This document shows positions 1-11,128 of a DNA stretch of 64,000 bases, in pieces. The translations under genes were made by a program, and so were the position numbers. Within the stretch, counting starts at the first letter, position 1. Each line of letters starts with the position of its first letter. Source of the DNA: Corynebacterium flavescens (GTDB taxonomy: Bacteria > Actinomycetota > Actinomycetes > Mycobacteriales > Mycobacteriaceae); contig NZ_VXKK01000037.1 of the NCBI RefSeq assembly GCF_008693105.1, positions 1 through 64,000 on the forward strand. Direction: 5' to 3'. The notes beneath the pieces are model-generated. The model worked only from the letters and a program-made list of their open reading frames with translations. It had not been told where the DNA came from and ran no database searches.

Positions 1-67
1 GGAGCTTTTCCTCAATTGCTTTGATCCGTGCGGAATCTGCTGGGTCTCGTTTAGCCACAGTAGTCAT
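1..67 (-). CDS. N-terminus of an unidentified protein (truncated by the window edge)
   Basis: Only the first 22 codons are inside the window, starting MTTVAKRDPADSARIKAIEE and running off the left edge. An AAGGAG ribosome site lies about 10 nt before the ATG. The visible part is charged and helical and has no recognisable motif. In related genomes RNase E lies near ndk, so that is one possibility, but nothing in these residues proves it. Confidence 0.5.
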   Translation of the reverse strand, partial: MTTVAKRDPADSARIKAIEEKL

Positions 68-142
68 TATGGTTTATCTCCTTGATGTGAAGGAAGTCCC
101 TCACACACAAACCATTAGACACTCTCTGCCGCGGGCGCCTTA

Positions 143-243
143 CCCGCCAAGGCGGGACAGTAGTCTGGCAGCCCCCGCATACTAGCCGTTAGGTCAACAA
201 GCCTAACGGCGACTTCCCGCACCCCAAAACAAACCCCAGCGGG
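143..243. promoter_or_regulatory. Three hairpins in the leader of the left-edge gene
   Basis: Three inverted repeats follow one another: CCCGCC/GGCGGG at 143-156, GCCGTTAGG/CCTAACGGC at 185-210 (9 bp, 8-nt loop), and CCCGC/GCGGG at 216-243 with a C-rich loop on the plus strand. They fill the space between the left-edge gene and the ndk terminator, so they probably form a structured 5' untranslated leader of the left-edge gene. I do not recognise a known riboswitch or the 6C RNA. No gene is seen between 68 and 316. Confidence 0.4.
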
Positions 244-316
244 CAAGCGGGCAGGACTATGACTGTGCAGTGGAGATGAACCCAGAAGATCCGTTAAGCC
301 TTTAGAAAACGACGAA

Positions 317-339
317 AGCCCAGGCCCGTGGCCTAGGCT
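317..339 (-). terminator. Rho-independent terminator of the valS-ndk operon
   Basis: Read on the minus strand, a 10-bp stem AGCCTAGGCC/GGCCTGGGCT with one G-U pair and a 3-nt loop is followed by TTTCGTCGTTTT. It lies 37 nt after the ndk stop. Confidence 0.8.
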
Positions 340-375
340 GTAATGGTCCTGGACTTCGAAAGCGCCGAGAACTTC

Positions 376-786
376 TTAGAGGTTAGGGAACCAGATGGAG
401 ATTTCGCGCTCGGCCGACTCCGGGGAATCGGAACCGTGCACGACATTCTCGCCCACGCTCAAGGCGAAATCGCCACGAATGGTGCCGGGGGTGGCCTTGG
501 AAACCGGATCGGTTCCACCGGCCAGCTGACGCCAAGCCTCGATGGCACGCTCGCCCTCTACGATTCCGGCGACGAGGGGGGCAGAGGTGATGAAGTCCAC
601 GAGCTCACCGAAGAAAGGCTTGTTCTGGTGCTCAGCGTAGTGCTTTTCTGCGGTCTCACGGTCCGCGATGCGCAGATCAAGAGCGGCCAACTTGAGGCCC
701 TTGCGCTCGATGCGGGCGATAATTTCGCCGACGTGGCCGTTGTTGACGCCATCCGGCTTAATAAGAATGAGGGTACGTTCAGTCAT
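376..786 (-). CDS. ndk: Nucleoside diphosphate kinase
   Basis: This cytosolic kinase balances NTP and dNTP pools through a phosphohistidine intermediate. The 136 residues match the usual family length. The N-terminus [14 protein letters not shown] and the active-site block [16 protein letters not shown] (His117) are both present. The start chosen is the ATG just before the conserved [11 protein letters not shown], 13 codons inside the longest open frame, because upstream residues do not look like this family. It is the last gene of the valS-folC operon and is followed by a clear terminator. Confidence 0.97.
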   Translation of the reverse strand: MTERTLILIKPDGVNNGHVGEIIARIERKGLKLAALDLRIADRETAEKHYAEHQNKPFFGELVDFITSAPLVAGIVEGERAIEAWRQLAGGTDPVSKATPGTIRGDFALSVGENVVHGSDSPESAEREISIWFPNL

Positions 787-859
787 GCCCCATACTGTAC
801 ATAATGGGCCTTCCCAATGACGCACTACAGGGGGTGTAAACGCCGCCTCGTACTACCCC

Positions 860-1171
860 TTAACGCAGCGAATGAACTATCTGCTCGGCCTTTTCATAGG
901 AGATACCGCGAAACCACAGTTGAACCTGCTTGACTGCAGTGCCAAATTGCCCCGCATCGAGCAAGCGCCGCAGCTCCTTTTCTTGCTCGGCGCTGAGATC
1001 TTCCGCAGCGTAGCTCCGCGCGGGTGCCATGGACTCCCGCAAGCCCAACACTAAAAAAATGGCGGCCACGATAAGGGCCACGAGTGGAGCCCACGGAGCC
1101 CCCGTTAGGGCACGTAGGCCTATTGCCGCGGCGCAGCCAAGACCGGCCAAAATGAAATAAAGATAGCGCAT
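860..1171 (-). CDS. Small membrane protein with ribosomal L7/L12-like C-terminus
   Basis: About 103 residues. Two adjacent hydrophobic helices (about residues 2-20 and 25-42) precede a charged tail whose last 35 residues (LLDAGQFGTAVKQVQLWF...) resemble the C-terminal fold of ribosomal protein L7/L12, a pattern seen in several actinobacterial small proteins. The start used is the MRYLYF methionine; the longer open frame overlaps the neighbouring gene and lacks hydrophobic character. It sits between the DUF4233 gene and ndk. Function unknown. Confidence 0.75.
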   Translation of the reverse strand: MRYLYFILAGLGCAAAIGLRALTGAPWAPLVALIVAAIFLVLGLRESMAPARSYAAEDLSAEQEKELRRLLDAGQFGTAVKQVQLWFRGISYEKAEQIVHSLR

Positions 1172-1217
1172 GCGCCCTAGTCTATAGGGACTTAGCTGCG
1201 CCGAGAGCAGGCCGGCG

Positions 1218-1658
1218 CTAGGACTTATTGAGGTGCTGCGTGGTGAGGTAACCACGCTTCATTCGCGCTACCAAAGAGGACCGCAGGTAAGCGGCCAGCA
1301 GCCATTCGAGGCCAAACACGACCATGATCGCAGCCACGGACCAGTGGACCATTAATCCCAGGACAATACCCAGAACCTGCACGACCAAGATGGTGAAAAG
1401 CGCCCAAGAACGCGAGACAAACGCAAGCATGATGAGGTGGAAGGCTACGAGTCCGCCTACTACCCCGATGTTGAAGGGTGTCCACAAAGTGCCGTCATAA
1501 AGCTTATAAAGCAGCGGGAAAGCCAGGATCAACGTGATGACTTCCATGGTCAGCGAGCTGGCGATGACCATTCCGTTGAAGCTTTTGATCGGGTCCTTAA
1601 CGGGTGCATGGCCTAGCCCTAGGGGGCTGATTTCTTCCTCGGGCACCTGATTGCTCAT
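1218..1658 (-). CDS. DUF4233 integral membrane protein
   Basis: 146 residues with a short soluble N-terminus (through about residue 25) and four hydrophobic segments (about 28-50, 62-83, 86-104, 108-128). In actinobacteria this family typically lies directly behind folC, as here: its ATG overlaps the folC stop by 4 nt (ATGA), indicating translational coupling. The biochemical role is not known; the constant link to folC suggests a connection with folate or the cell envelope, but that is inference. Confidence 0.85.
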   Translation of the reverse strand: MSNQVPEEEISPLGLGHAPVKDPIKSFNGMVIASSLTMEVITLILAFPLLYKLYDGTLWTPFNIGVVGGLVAFHLIMLAFVSRSWALFTILVVQVLGIVLGLMVHWSVAAIMVVFGLEWLLAAYLRSSLVARMKRGYLTTQHLNKS

Positions 1659-3217
1659 GCAGGGTCCTTTCCAAACATCGCGCGTGCATCCCCGGCGGTG
1701 ACGACGGAGCCGGTAATGACAATACCGGAACCCGACTGTACCTCCGCATCCTCGGCCAACTCGACGGCCTGGGCATAGGCACTGGCCAGATCATCTGCGA
1801 CGTAAACGCGTTCTTCACCAAAGATCTCACGAGCGGCCTCCGCCAGCTCATACGCATCCAAGGCCCGCGGCGAAGAGTTCTGAGTAATGACAATTTCGGT
1901 CAAATGGGGCTCGAGCGCGCCGAGTACTCCGCGATAGTCCTTATCCGCGAATACCGAAACCACGCCGATTAGCCGCGCGAAATCGAAGTCGCGCTCTAGT
2001 GCAGCGCCCAAAGCAGTAGCACCGTGCGGATTGTGCGCCGCGTCAATAAAGGTCGTGGGAGAGGTACGAACGCGCTCCAACCGCCCGGGAGATATGGCCT
2101 TGCTAAAGCCCTCGCGCACGGTCGCTGCGTCGAGCGGGCGACCGGCGGAGGCGCCGAAGAAAGCCTCGACTGCGGCCAAAGCTACCGCTGCGTTGCGGGC
2201 CTGATGCTCCCCGTGCAGAGGCAGGAAGATGTCCTCATACAGTCCGCCCAACCCCTTAATGTTGAGCTGCTGACCGCCCACCGCGATGCGTGATTCCACG
2301 GCTGCAAATTCGGAGCCTGCACGAGCTACTCCCGCATCCACCGCCACGGCGCGGTTCAAGATGACCTCCATGGCCTCCGGATCCTGCTGCGAAATGACGG
2401 CGATATTCTCTTTCGGTGTCCGCGGGTCTTCCACATCTGGTCGAGCCTTGATAATGCCGGCCTTCTCCCCCGCAATTTCAGCCAGGGTATCGCCGAGGTA
2501 CTCGGTGTGGTCCAGACCGATGGGCATGATGACCGCCACGTCTGCGTTAACTACATTCGTGGCATCCCAGGTCCCGCCCATGCCGACCTCAACAACTGCG
2601 ACATCGACAGGCGCGTCCGCGAAAGCGGCATAGGAAATGGCTACGAGAACTTCGAACTTCGACATGGCGACGTCGGCTAGCGCATCAACCATCTCAACAT
2701 AGGGCTTGATCTCATTCCACATGCGAACGAAGTCGCGGGGATGAATCGGATGCCCATCGATACCAATTCTTTCGGTGACAAGCTGCAGGTGCGGGCTGGT
2801 AACCAAACCCACACGCCGGTGGAAGGCACGCAGCAGCGAATCAATCATGCGCGCAGTCGAAGACTTGCCATTCGTTCCGGCGACCTGGATGACGTCGAAG
2901 GAACGCTCAGGATGCCCGAGGAGATCCATGAGCTTTTCAATGCGATCCAACGAAGGCTCGAGCTTAGTCTCAGGCCACCGTTGGTTTAACTCATCCTCCA
3001 CTGCCGCAAGCGCGCTGACATCAGCGGCCGTGACCTCGAGCGAGGGCGCTTGCTCATACTCATCGGGCGCACCAGTGCCCAGGTTAAGCGTCAGCCCCGA
3101 CTCGGTGATTTCTACCGGTCCGCCGTCCGTGCCCTCCGCGAGAGCATCGACTACTTCGAAGTCCCCTGGGGAGTCTTTGCTTTCTGGGCCGTCTGGGGTT
3201 GCAGATTTTTCCGTCAC
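1655..3217 (-). CDS. folC: Folylpolyglutamate / dihydrofolate synthase
   Basis: Adds glutamate to (dihydro)folate using ATP, in the cytosol. The nucleotide loop AGTNGKSSTARMID, the folate-loop region TSPHLQLVTERIGIDG, the DHTEYLG segment and the DAAHNPHGA motif are all visible. The GTG start shares one base with the valS stop (TAGTG) and is preceded by GGAGG. At 520 residues it is longer than the usual 420-450, because about 65 acidic residues precede the catalytic domain. Translation is probably coupled to valS and to DUF4233. Confidence 0.96.
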   Translation of the reverse strand: MTEKSATPDGPESKDSPGDFEVVDALAEGTDGGPVEITESGLTLNLGTGAPDEYEQAPSLEVTAADVSALAAVEDELNQRWPETKLEPSLDRIEKLMDLLGHPERSFDVIQVAGTNGKSSTARMIDSLLRAFHRRVGLVTSPHLQLVTERIGIDGHPIHPRDFVRMWNEIKPYVEMVDALADVAMSKFEVLVAISYAAFADAPVDVAVVEVGMGGTWDATNVVNADVAVIMPIGLDHTEYLGDTLAEIAGEKAGIIKARPDVEDPRTPKENIAVISQQDPEAMEVILNRAVAVDAGVARAGSEFAAVESRIAVGGQQLNIKGLGGLYEDIFLPLHGEHQARNAAVALAAVEAFFGASAGRPLDAATVREGFSKAISPGRLERVRTSPTTFIDAAHNPHGATALGAALERDFDFARLIGVVSVFADKDYRGVLGALEPHLTEIVITQNSSPRALDAYELAEAAREIFGEERVYVADDLASAYAQAVELAEDAEVQSGSGIVITGSVVTAGDARAMFGKDPA

Positions 3218-5949
3218 TACTTGAGCGCCTCCAAGCGTGCCGAGATGCGCTCGACTTCCTCGCGAGCCACCTGCTGACGGGTGCGGATCTTCTCCACCAC
3301 GGCATCGGGAGCCTTGGCCAAGAATGCGTCATTGGACAGCTTCTTGCCGGTCTGCTCCAGCTCCTTGTTAGCCTTGGCCAGGTCCTTTTCTAGGCGCTTG
3401 CGCTCGGCGGCGATGTCAACCGCACCTGAGGTATCCAGCGCAACCTCGATGGTGGCCTGGGACAGGCGCACCTCGATGGTGGCCGAAACCTTGAAGTCCG
3501 CGTCGGGTTCGGTGGTGTTGGCAAGGTTGCGCACGAGGCCCTCTTGACCGGCAAGGTCCGCGGCCGCGAAATCAAGCCGGCCCGGCACCTTCTGGGAAGG
3601 CTTGACGCCCTGGTCGGAGCGGAAGCGGCGAATCTCGGTGATGAGCTTGACAGCATCGTCGATGCGGCGTGCGGCAACCTCATCCTTAGTGGCACCGCCA
3701 TTGGTATCAGCCACGGTGGGCCACGGCTGAGTAACAATGGTCTCTTGCCCGCTCAAGGCCTTCCACAGAACCTCGGTGATGAAGGGCATGGTGGGGTGAA
3801 GCAGGCGCAGGACCACGTCGAGCACGCGTCCGAGGACTACCTGCGTAGTGCGTCCCTGCGCGGATTGCCCGTCGCGCGGAATCTGCGTCTTAGCGATTTC
3901 CAGGTACCAGTCACACAATTCATCCCAGGCAAAGTGGTAGAGCAGCTCGTTGGCTTTGGCGAACTGATAGTCATCCAAGTAAGCATCAACCTGGACGCGC
4001 ACCTCTTCCAGGCGGTCCAAGATCCAGCGATCCGCATCGGTGAGTTCTTCGCGGTTGGGTAGCGCGGCAATTCCGGCACCGTTGAGGAGCGCGAACTTGG
4101 TGGCGTTGAAAAGCTTGGTGGCAAAGTTGCGCGCGGAGGCCGCCGCGTCCGAGCCCAAGGGCAGATCCACACCGGGGTTGGCGCCACGAGCCAGGGTAAA
4201 ACGCAGGGCATCCGCACCATAGTCGCGCACCCAATCCATGGGGTCGATGCCGTTGCCCAGGGACTTCGACATCTTCCGTCCTTGTTCGTCGCGCACGAGG
4301 CCGTGGAGATAAAGGTCCTTGAACGGTACCTGCGGACGGCCTTGTGGCCCTTGTCCCAATAGCTCCGGGGTTTCGGTTCCGGCGAAGGTACCGAACATCA
4401 TCATGCGTGCGACCCAGAAGAAGAGGATGTCATACGCAGTGACCAGCACGTTTGTGGGGTAGAACTTCTCCAGGTCCGGGGTCTTCTCCGGCCAACCAAG
4501 GGTGGAAAATGGCCATAGGGCCGAGGAGAACCAGGTATCAAGAACATCGGGGTCCTGCTCGTAGCCTGCGGGCGCTTCCTCGCCTGGGCCCACACAGACG
4601 ATATCGCGGGAGCCGTCCTCGCGCTGCGGGCCGTACCAGATAGGAATGCGGTGGCCCCACCACAGCTGGCGGGAGATGCACCAATCGTGCATGTTATCGA
4701 CCCACTCGAAGTAGCGCGGAGCCAAGGACTCTGGGTGGATGACGGTATCGGACTCGCGCACCGCGTCACCGGCGTACTTCGCCAGCTTGTCGACGGCGAC
4801 CCACCACTGCAGCGACAACATCGGCTCGATGGGTTCCCCAGAGCGCTCCGAGTGCCCGACCGAGTGGACGTAGGGGCGAATCTCCTTGACAATGCGGCCT
4901 TGCTTGGCCAGCTCCTCACGGATAGCCACGCGGGCTTCTTCGCGGCTCAGACCGTCAAACTGCGTGCCGGTTCCGGCTATATGCCCAGTGGTGTCGACGA
5001 CGATGGGCATGTCTAGCCCGTGGCGCAGGCCCATGGCGTAGTCATTGGGGTCATGCGCTGGGGTTATCTTGACCGCACCGGTGCCGAACTCCATGTCAAC
5101 GTAATCATCAGCGATGACCTTAAGTTTGAGATCGGAACGGAAAGGGTGATCCAGGACTTGGCCGACCAGGTCTTTGTAGCGCTCATCGTCGGGGTGAACC
5201 GCGATGGCGACGTCCCCCAGCATGGTCTCTATGCGGGTGGTGGCGACAACCAAGTGCGGCTCGTCATCATTGAGGGATCCGTAGCGGAAGGAGACTAGCT
5301 CGCCTTCGACGTCCTTGTAGATGACCTCAATATCGGAGACCGCGGTTTCTAGGACCGGAGACCAGTTGACCAGACGGTTGGCCTGGTAAATCATCCCGGC
5401 ATCATAGAGCTTCTTAAACATGGTCTGCACGGCATTCGACAGCCCCTCGTCGAGGGTAAAACGCTCGCGCGACCAGTCCACCGAGTCGCCGATGGCGCGC
5501 ATCTGGTTTTGAATGGTCCCGCCGTATTCGCGCTTCCACTCCCAGACCTTGTCAATAAACTCATCACGCTGATAGTCCCAGCGAGACTTGCCCTCGGTCT
5601 CTTTGAGCTTGGCCTCGACCTTGGTCTGGGTGGCGATGCCGGCGTGGTCCGCGCCGGGCAGCCACAAGGTGGCAAACCCTTGCATGCGCTTACGACGGAT
5701 GATCGAGTCAATGAGGGTGTGATCAAGCGCGTGACCCATGTGCAGCTGGCCTGTGACATTGGGTGGGGGAAGAACGATGGAGAAAGGCTCGGCCTCGGAG
5801 TCCGCATCTGGGGTGAAGTAACCAGCTTCTACCCAGCCCTCATAAAGATCCTTTTCTACCGACTGGGGATCCCAGGATTTGGGCAGGGCATCCGCACGGT
5901 TGGTGCCTACCAGTTGCTCTTTATTCTCAACGTTATTTCGCTCATTCAC
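3217..5949 (-). CDS. valS: Valine-tRNA ligase
   Basis: Class Ia aminoacyl-tRNA synthetase charging tRNA-Val. The HIGH-type signature ([15 protein letters not shown]) and the KMSKSLGN loop are intact. The CP1 editing domain lies between them, followed by the anticodon-binding domain and a C-terminal coiled-coil arm ([20 protein letters not shown]). I chose GTG at 5949 ([12 protein letters not shown]), about 910 residues. The longer frame to 6024 would run back through a strong leader hairpin and has no family-like residues. The start remains uncertain by up to 25 codons. Confidence 0.95.
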   Translation of the reverse strand: MNERNNVENKEQLVGTNRADALPKSWDPQSVEKDLYEGWVEAGYFTPDADSEAEPFSIVLPPPNVTGQLHMGHALDHTLIDSIIRRKRMQGFATLWLPGADHAGIATQTKVEAKLKETEGKSRWDYQRDEFIDKVWEWKREYGGTIQNQMRAIGDSVDWSRERFTLDEGLSNAVQTMFKKLYDAGMIYQANRLVNWSPVLETAVSDIEVIYKDVEGELVSFRYGSLNDDEPHLVVATTRIETMLGDVAIAVHPDDERYKDLVGQVLDHPFRSDLKLKVIADDYVDMEFGTGAVKITPAHDPNDYAMGLRHGLDMPIVVDTTGHIAGTGTQFDGLSREEARVAIREELAKQGRIVKEIRPYVHSVGHSERSGEPIEPMLSLQWWVAVDKLAKYAGDAVRESDTVIHPESLAPRYFEWVDNMHDWCISRQLWWGHRIPIWYGPQREDGSRDIVCVGPGEEAPAGYEQDPDVLDTWFSSALWPFSTLGWPEKTPDLEKFYPTNVLVTAYDILFFWVARMMMFGTFAGTETPELLGQGPQGRPQVPFKDLYLHGLVRDEQGRKMSKSLGNGIDPMDWVRDYGADALRFTLARGANPGVDLPLGSDAAASARNFATKLFNATKFALLNGAGIAALPNREELTDADRWILDRLEEVRVQVDAYLDDYQFAKANELLYHFAWDELCDWYLEIAKTQIPRDGQSAQGRTTQVVLGRVLDVVLRLLHPTMPFITEVLWKALSGQETIVTQPWPTVADTNGGATKDEVAARRIDDAVKLITEIRRFRSDQGVKPSQKVPGRLDFAAADLAGQEGLVRNLANTTEPDADFKVSATIEVRLSQATIEVALDTSGAVDIAAERKRLEKDLAKANKELEQTGKKLSNDAFLAKAPDAVVEKIRTRQQVAREEVERISARLEALK

Positions 5950-5997
5950 CCAAACGAGTCTACCTTGTGCGTCAACCAGCTCTACACCCTCCTCCCA

Positions 5998-6034
5998 GGC
6001 CGGCTGAGCCGGCCGTTTCCGCATTACAGCGGAA
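5998..6034 (-). promoter_or_regulatory. Tandem hairpins in the valS leader / after mdh
   Basis: Two perfect stems lie 2 nt apart: TTCCGC/GCGGAA (6017-6034) and GGCCGGC/GCCGGCC (5998-6014). They lie between the mdh stop and the preferred valS start. No T-run follows on the minus strand, so a simple terminator is unlikely. They may act as an mRNA processing or attenuation element. No T-box consensus was recognised. Confidence 0.4.
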
Positions 6035-6084
6035 CTCCCCTACACGAATGGCGGCTGAGGGTGCCGCGCAAACTACAGCGCTGA

Positions 6085-7071
<987 letters not shown>

Positions 7072-7182
7072 TTACTTAGGTTCTCTTTCCACCATAGCCC
7101 GCGATCCACAACCCTTGCAGAGTGCCCCTACTCCCCTCTTTTGGAGGCACTCACCCTTGCCAACCCACCTGAACTACCCCCG

Positions 7183-7204
7183 AATTCCAGGTATTTCTGA
7201 AATT
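7183..7204. promoter_or_regulatory. Imperfect palindrome between mdh and the TetR gene
   Basis: AATTCCAG and CTGAAATT flank a 6-bp centre (one mismatch). It lies 149 bp before the TetR start and 136 bp before mdh, a fitting place for an autoregulatory operator. Assignment to the TetR protein is inference. The rest of 7048-7352 shows no gene. Confidence 0.35.
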
Positions 7205-7352
7205 CTTGCCCCTTAAATCTCGCTCACTGCGGTTTTTCGGCAAGATGGGACGAGGGACACTGGAGAAAACACCACGGATATGGAAACCCCCGCAGGCAAC
7301 ACCCCAGCTTAGAATCACCACCTCTAGAAGGAACGCAAGGACGGAAATAGCC

Positions 7353-8108
7353 ATGAGCTTCAATGTCAATGATTCTGTCCAACCCGTGCCCGCCTCGAGC
7401 GAGTCGCGGTCCGTGGACGCAGTCATCGACGTCGCTATCCAGCAGTTTTCTGAGTTCGGGTATTCCGAGGCCAAACTCGAATCCATCTCTCGTCTTTCAG
7501 GGATGTCCAAAAGGATGATCCACTACCACTTCGGGGACAAAAAGGGTCTCTACCGCCAGGCGCTCGCCGTTGCGGCACAAAGGCTCAGCCCTCCGGTTGA
7601 TGCTCTGGAGATTGAATCCGGCGTTCCCGTAGAAGGCGTGCGCAAACTCGTGGATCGCATCTTCCAACAACACAGTGAGCACCCCGAGGCCCTGTCGCTA
7701 CTGGCGCAGGAAAACCGCTACCGGCTGTTGGAGAACACCACCCAGGTCATCACCGATGTCAGTGAGGTCTCTCTCCACTTGGACAAGCTGCTTATGCTGG
7801 GCCAAGACTCAGGAGCTTTCCGCCCCGGAATCTCCGCCAATGACATCTTTACGTTGATTTCTTCTCTCACCATGTACCGCGTGACTAGTCACGCCATGAT
7901 GCACAACCTACTGCGAGTGGACATGCTCACGGAGGCCAACACCGCTGGCATGCACAGGCTCATGGTCGATGCCGTGCTTTCCTTCCTCACTGCCAATATC
8001 CCGGACTCGGGGCATCAATCTTACCTCGTGGCCGATAGCCCCGTCGAGGAAGACGGCGCTACCGGCTCGGATATCTACTCGGGCGAGGATCCCACCGCCT
8101 TGTACTAG
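7353..8108 (+). CDS. TetR-family transcriptional regulator
   Basis: 251 residues. Residues about 20-70 form the TetR DNA-binding domain, with the typical [20 protein letters not shown] and helix-turn-helix [18 protein letters not shown]. The C-terminal ligand domain is unassigned; residues after about 215 are acidic and low in complexity. A TetR gene is found beside mdh in C. glutamicum as well. The start at 7353 has a purine-rich AAGGACGG site upstream; the open frame to 7206 is intergenic. It converges on clpX and the two stop codons interlock in one CTAG. Confidence 0.9.
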   Translation: MSFNVNDSVQPVPASSESRSVDAVIDVAIQQFSEFGYSEAKLESISRLSGMSKRMIHYHFGDKKGLYRQALAVAAQRLSPPVDALEIESGVPVEGVRKLVDRIFQQHSEHPEALSLLAQENRYRLLENTTQVITDVSEVSLHLDKLLMLGQDSGAFRPGISANDIFTLISSLTMYRVTSHAMMHNLLRVDMLTEANTAGMHRLMVDAVLSFLTANIPDSGHQSYLVADSPVEEDGATGSDIYSGEDPTALY

Positions 8109-9397
8109 GCGGATTCCTTGGCTTCGTCGGAGTAGACGTACTCGGGTTCGCCGCCTGCTACGCAAGCTGCAGTGATATGTACGCCGACGATGTCTTCGCG
8201 GTCAGGCAGCTCGTACATGATAGGAACCAACAGCTCCTCCATGATGGCTCGCAGGCCGCGGGCACCCGTCTTTCGTTCAAGGGCGAGATCAGCAATAGCT
8301 TCCAGCGCAGCCGGATCAAATTCCAGGTGCGTATCATCCATGTCAAAGAGCCGCTGATACTGCTTGACCAGCGAGTTCTTCGGCTCGGTTAGGACCTTGA
8401 CCAAAGAGGTCTGATCGAGGTTATCCACGGTGGCCACGATGGGCAGGCGGCCGATAAACTCTGGGATGAGCCCGAACTTCACGAGGTCTTCTGGGCGCAC
8501 CTCGGAAAAGAGGTCAATACGCGAACGATCTTGCTTGGTTTCTAAACGCGAGCCAAATCCCACGCCCTTTTTGCCCACGCGCTCGGCGATCACATCCTCC
8601 AAGCCCGCAAAGGCGCCGGCAACGATGAAGAGGATGTTCGATGTATCGAGCTGGATAAACTCCTGGTTGGGGTGCTTTCGCCCTCCCTGGGGCGGAATCG
8701 CCGCGACGGTGCCTTCCAAGATCTTCAGCAGAGCCTGCTGGACACCTTCACCCGAAACATCACGGGTGATGGAGGGGTTCTCCGACTTGCGGGAGATCTT
8801 ATCCACCTCATCGACGTAGATGATGCCGCGCTGAGCGCGCTCCACGTCGAAATCTGCCGCCTGCAGCAGTTTGAGCAGGATGTTCTCCACGTCCTCGCCA
8901 ACATAGCCGGCCTCAGTCAATGATGTGGCATCGGCGATTGCAAAAGGAACGTCCAATAGCCGCGCGAGGGTCTGGGCCAGGTAAGTTTTGCCGGAACCGG
9001 TAGGGCCCAACATCAAAATATTGGACTTGGCGATCTCGATCTCCTCATCCTCAGCGCGCTTGCGGCGGCTGTCTAGAGCATGGGCCTCTTCCACCTTGAT
9101 GCGCTTGTAGTGGTTGTACACAGCGACGGCAAGCACGCGCTTAGCGCGGTCTTGCCCGATGACATACTTGTCCAGGAAAGAGGAGATCTCGGAGGGACGC
9201 GGCAGGCGTACCTCGGCCTCCTGGCCCTCCTTGTCTTGGGCTGCTCCGAGTTCTTCTTCGATGATCTCGTTGCACAGTTCAATACACTCATCGCAGATGT
9301 AGACTCCGCCACCGGCGATGAGCTTCTTGACCTGCTTCTGGCTCTTTCCACAGAAAGAGCACTTGAGCAGGTCAGCGCTTTCTTGCATGCGTGCCAT
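8105..9397 (-). CDS. clpX: ATP-dependent Clp protease ATP-binding subunit ClpX
   Basis: AAA+ unfoldase that feeds substrates to ClpP. It has an N-terminal zinc-binding domain (CSFCGKS ... CDEC, residues about 13-38), Walker [13 protein letters not shown], Walker [11 protein letters not shown], the RGxxR-region residues and the sensor-2 segment [14 protein letters not shown]. 430 residues is the normal length. The start may be either of two in-frame methionines 9 nt apart. Its stop overlaps the TetR stop, so transcription through one gene makes antisense RNA to the other. Confidence 0.97.
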   Translation of the reverse strand: MARMQESADLLKCSFCGKSQKQVKKLIAGGGVYICDECIELCNEIIEEELGAAQDKEGQEAEVRLPRPSEISSFLDKYVIGQDRAKRVLAVAVYNHYKRIKVEEAHALDSRRKRAEDEEIEIAKSNILMLGPTGSGKTYLAQTLARLLDVPFAIADATSLTEAGYVGEDVENILLKLLQAADFDVERAQRGIIYVDEVDKISRKSENPSITRDVSGEGVQQALLKILEGTVAAIPPQGGRKHPNQEFIQLDTSNILFIVAGAFAGLEDVIAERVGKKGVGFGSRLETKQDRSRIDLFSEVRPEDLVKFGLIPEFIGRLPIVATVDNLDQTSLVKVLTEPKNSLVKQYQRLFDMDDTHLEFDPAALEAIADLALERKTGARGLRAIMEELLVPIMYELPDREDIVGVHITAACVAGGEPEYVYSDEAKESA

Positions 9398-9698
9398 GAA
9401 GGATTCTCAACTCACTTTTCTCAACTCATAGAGGCGTGTTCTTCACCGCTGTTCTTTGCGGAATGGGTGAACACACAGACTACTTCCACTCTAGTAAAAC
9501 AACCCGACTCCCCCGCGGTTCATTCCCTCCGCGTGGCATGACAAATGTCTCCGCACCCACATCGGCCAAGAATCTTAAGACCGAATTTATGGACATATCG
9601 GAAGGACTACATTAGCTTTCTTTCTGTGCTGCATCGGGGGGCATGGCAATGCCCCGGCGCAGTATCTTTGACCCACGAAAAAAGGAAACCCTCTGCCC

Positions 9699-11012
9699 AT
9701 GGACATCAGGGAACTGATCAACCACTCTCCTATGAGCGCACGGCAATGGTCAATCGTCGCCATCGCACTTTTTCTCAACGCCCTAGACGGCTACGATATC
9801 GTCGCCATGGCCTTCGGCTCCAGTGCCGTCACTGAGGCCTTCGAACTCAGCGGGGTACAGCTGGGATGGCTCTTGGCCTCCGCTCTCATCGGCATTGGCC
9901 TCGGCTCAGTATTCCTAGCCCCCTACGCCGACCGCTTTGGCCGCACCAAGCTCATCACTATTGCCTTGGTCATCGACTTGTGCGGACTGATTCTCACTGC
10001 GCTAGCACCCAATTTTGCCCTCTTGCTTCTTTTCCGAATTCTGACCGGCATCGGGATCGGCGGAGTATTGGTCTGCGTAACTGTCCTCGTCAGCGAATTC
10101 TCCAACCTACGCTTTCGCGGATTGGCCATGGCCCTCTACACAGGAGGCTACGGTTTTGGCGCCATGTTCTGCGGCTTCGTGGCCGCACGACTAGGGCCCG
10201 TTTATGGTTGGCAGGCCATCTTCTGGGCCGGAGCCGCACTGACCGTCGTAGGCCTAGGGCTTACCATATTCTTCGTGCCCGAGTCTGCGGAGTTCTTGGC
10301 CTCGCGTGGGCGCATGGATGAGGTAAGCGCCATCGCCAAGCGCATAGGCGTACAGGGCTCGGCGAGCTTCAGCCCGCGCCCAGTGGAGAAGGCCACGTGG
10401 AAAGAGCTTGTGTCCCCGGCGTTTCTCCGCACTTCTATTCAGCTGTGGCTAGCCTTTTCCCTCATCATGTTTGCGTACTACTTCACCTCCCAATGGACGC
10501 CCAAACTGCTTCAGGAAGAGGGCCTGACCGCACAACAAGGCATCCTCGGGGGAATCATGCTTTCCTTTGGCGGAACCATTGGCGCCCTGGTCTACGGGGT
10601 ACTCACCACGCGCATCGATGCCCGCCGCCTCCTCATCCTCTTCGGCCTCGGTTCCGCGGGAGTGCTCGTAGGTTTCATCGTCTCCTCCTCGATGCCCGCC
10701 GTGATGTTCATCCTCGGCATCGGCGTAGGTTTGATGCTCAACGCCTGCATCGCCGGCCTCTATACCGTGACTCCCGTGGCTTATCCTTCCGCGCTGCGCA
10801 CCACCGGAACCGGCGCGGCCATCGGAATCGCCCGCATGGGTTCGACGCTGGCCCCCATCCTGGCGGGTTACCTCCTGGATGCCGGCTGGACGCCGCTAGG
10901 CCTCTATACCCTCGCCGGCGCCGCCGCCTTGATCGCCGCAGTCTCCCTCATCGGGCTGCGCGCCCATGGTGCCACGCTGGAGGAGACCGCGCCGGCCCCC
11001 GTCGCCGCCTGA
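9699..11012 (+). CDS. MFS transporter, aromatic acid:H+ symporter type
   Basis: 437 residues with about 12 hydrophobic segments. The signature NALDGYDIVAMAF in helix 1 and the loop 2-3 motif ADRFGRTKLI are typical of the BenK/PcaK/VanK (AAHS) family, which imports benzoate, vanillate or protocatechuate. AAAGGAAA precedes the start. In C. glutamicum related genes lie in an aromatic catabolic block between clpX and clpP; here the permease stands alone, so its substrate cannot be inferred from neighbours. The 301 bp before it (9398-9698) show no gene. Confidence 0.88.
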   Translation: MDIRELINHSPMSARQWSIVAIALFLNALDGYDIVAMAFGSSAVTEAFELSGVQLGWLLASALIGIGLGSVFLAPYADRFGRTKLITIALVIDLCGLILTALAPNFALLLLFRILTGIGIGGVLVCVTVLVSEFSNLRFRGLAMALYTGGYGFGAMFCGFVAARLGPVYGWQAIFWAGAALTVVGLGLTIFFVPESAEFLASRGRMDEVSAIAKRIGVQGSASFSPRPVEKATWKELVSPAFLRTSIQLWLAFSLIMFAYYFTSQWTPKLLQEEGLTAQQGILGGIMLSFGGTIGALVYGVLTTRIDARRLLILFGLGSAGVLVGFIVSSSMPAVMFILGIGVGLMLNACIAGLYTVTPVAYPSALRTTGTGAAIGIARMGSTLAPILAGYLLDAGWTPLGLYTLAGAAALIAAVSLIGLRAHGATLEETAPAPVAA

Positions 11013-11046
11013 CTAACGAAGCCGCCTTCATCGCGTACCCCAGACA

Positions 11047-11112
11047 CACCCAAGCCCCGCACATTCAACCCACGCGCACGATGCTGGTGGAAGAAAAGGC
11101 GGGGCTTGGGTG
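11047..11112. terminator. Long inverted repeat between convergent permease and clpP2
   Basis: CACCCAAGCCCCGC (11047-11060) pairs perfectly with its inverse at 11099-11112, a 14-bp stem enclosing 38 nt. It sits between two convergent genes and probably ends transcription in both directions. No T-run is evident. Confidence 0.6.
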
Positions 11113-11128
11113 CTAGGCGCCGAGCGGA

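Noticed and set aside
185..243. Leader dyads considered as 6C RNA
   Set aside because: Only one C-rich loop is present and the two conserved C-rich loops plus terminator of 6C RNA are not seen.
343..804. 153-codon plus-strand frame opposite ndk
   Set aside because: It is the antisense of a conserved enzyme gene with no ribosome site or domain; a shadow frame in GC-rich DNA.
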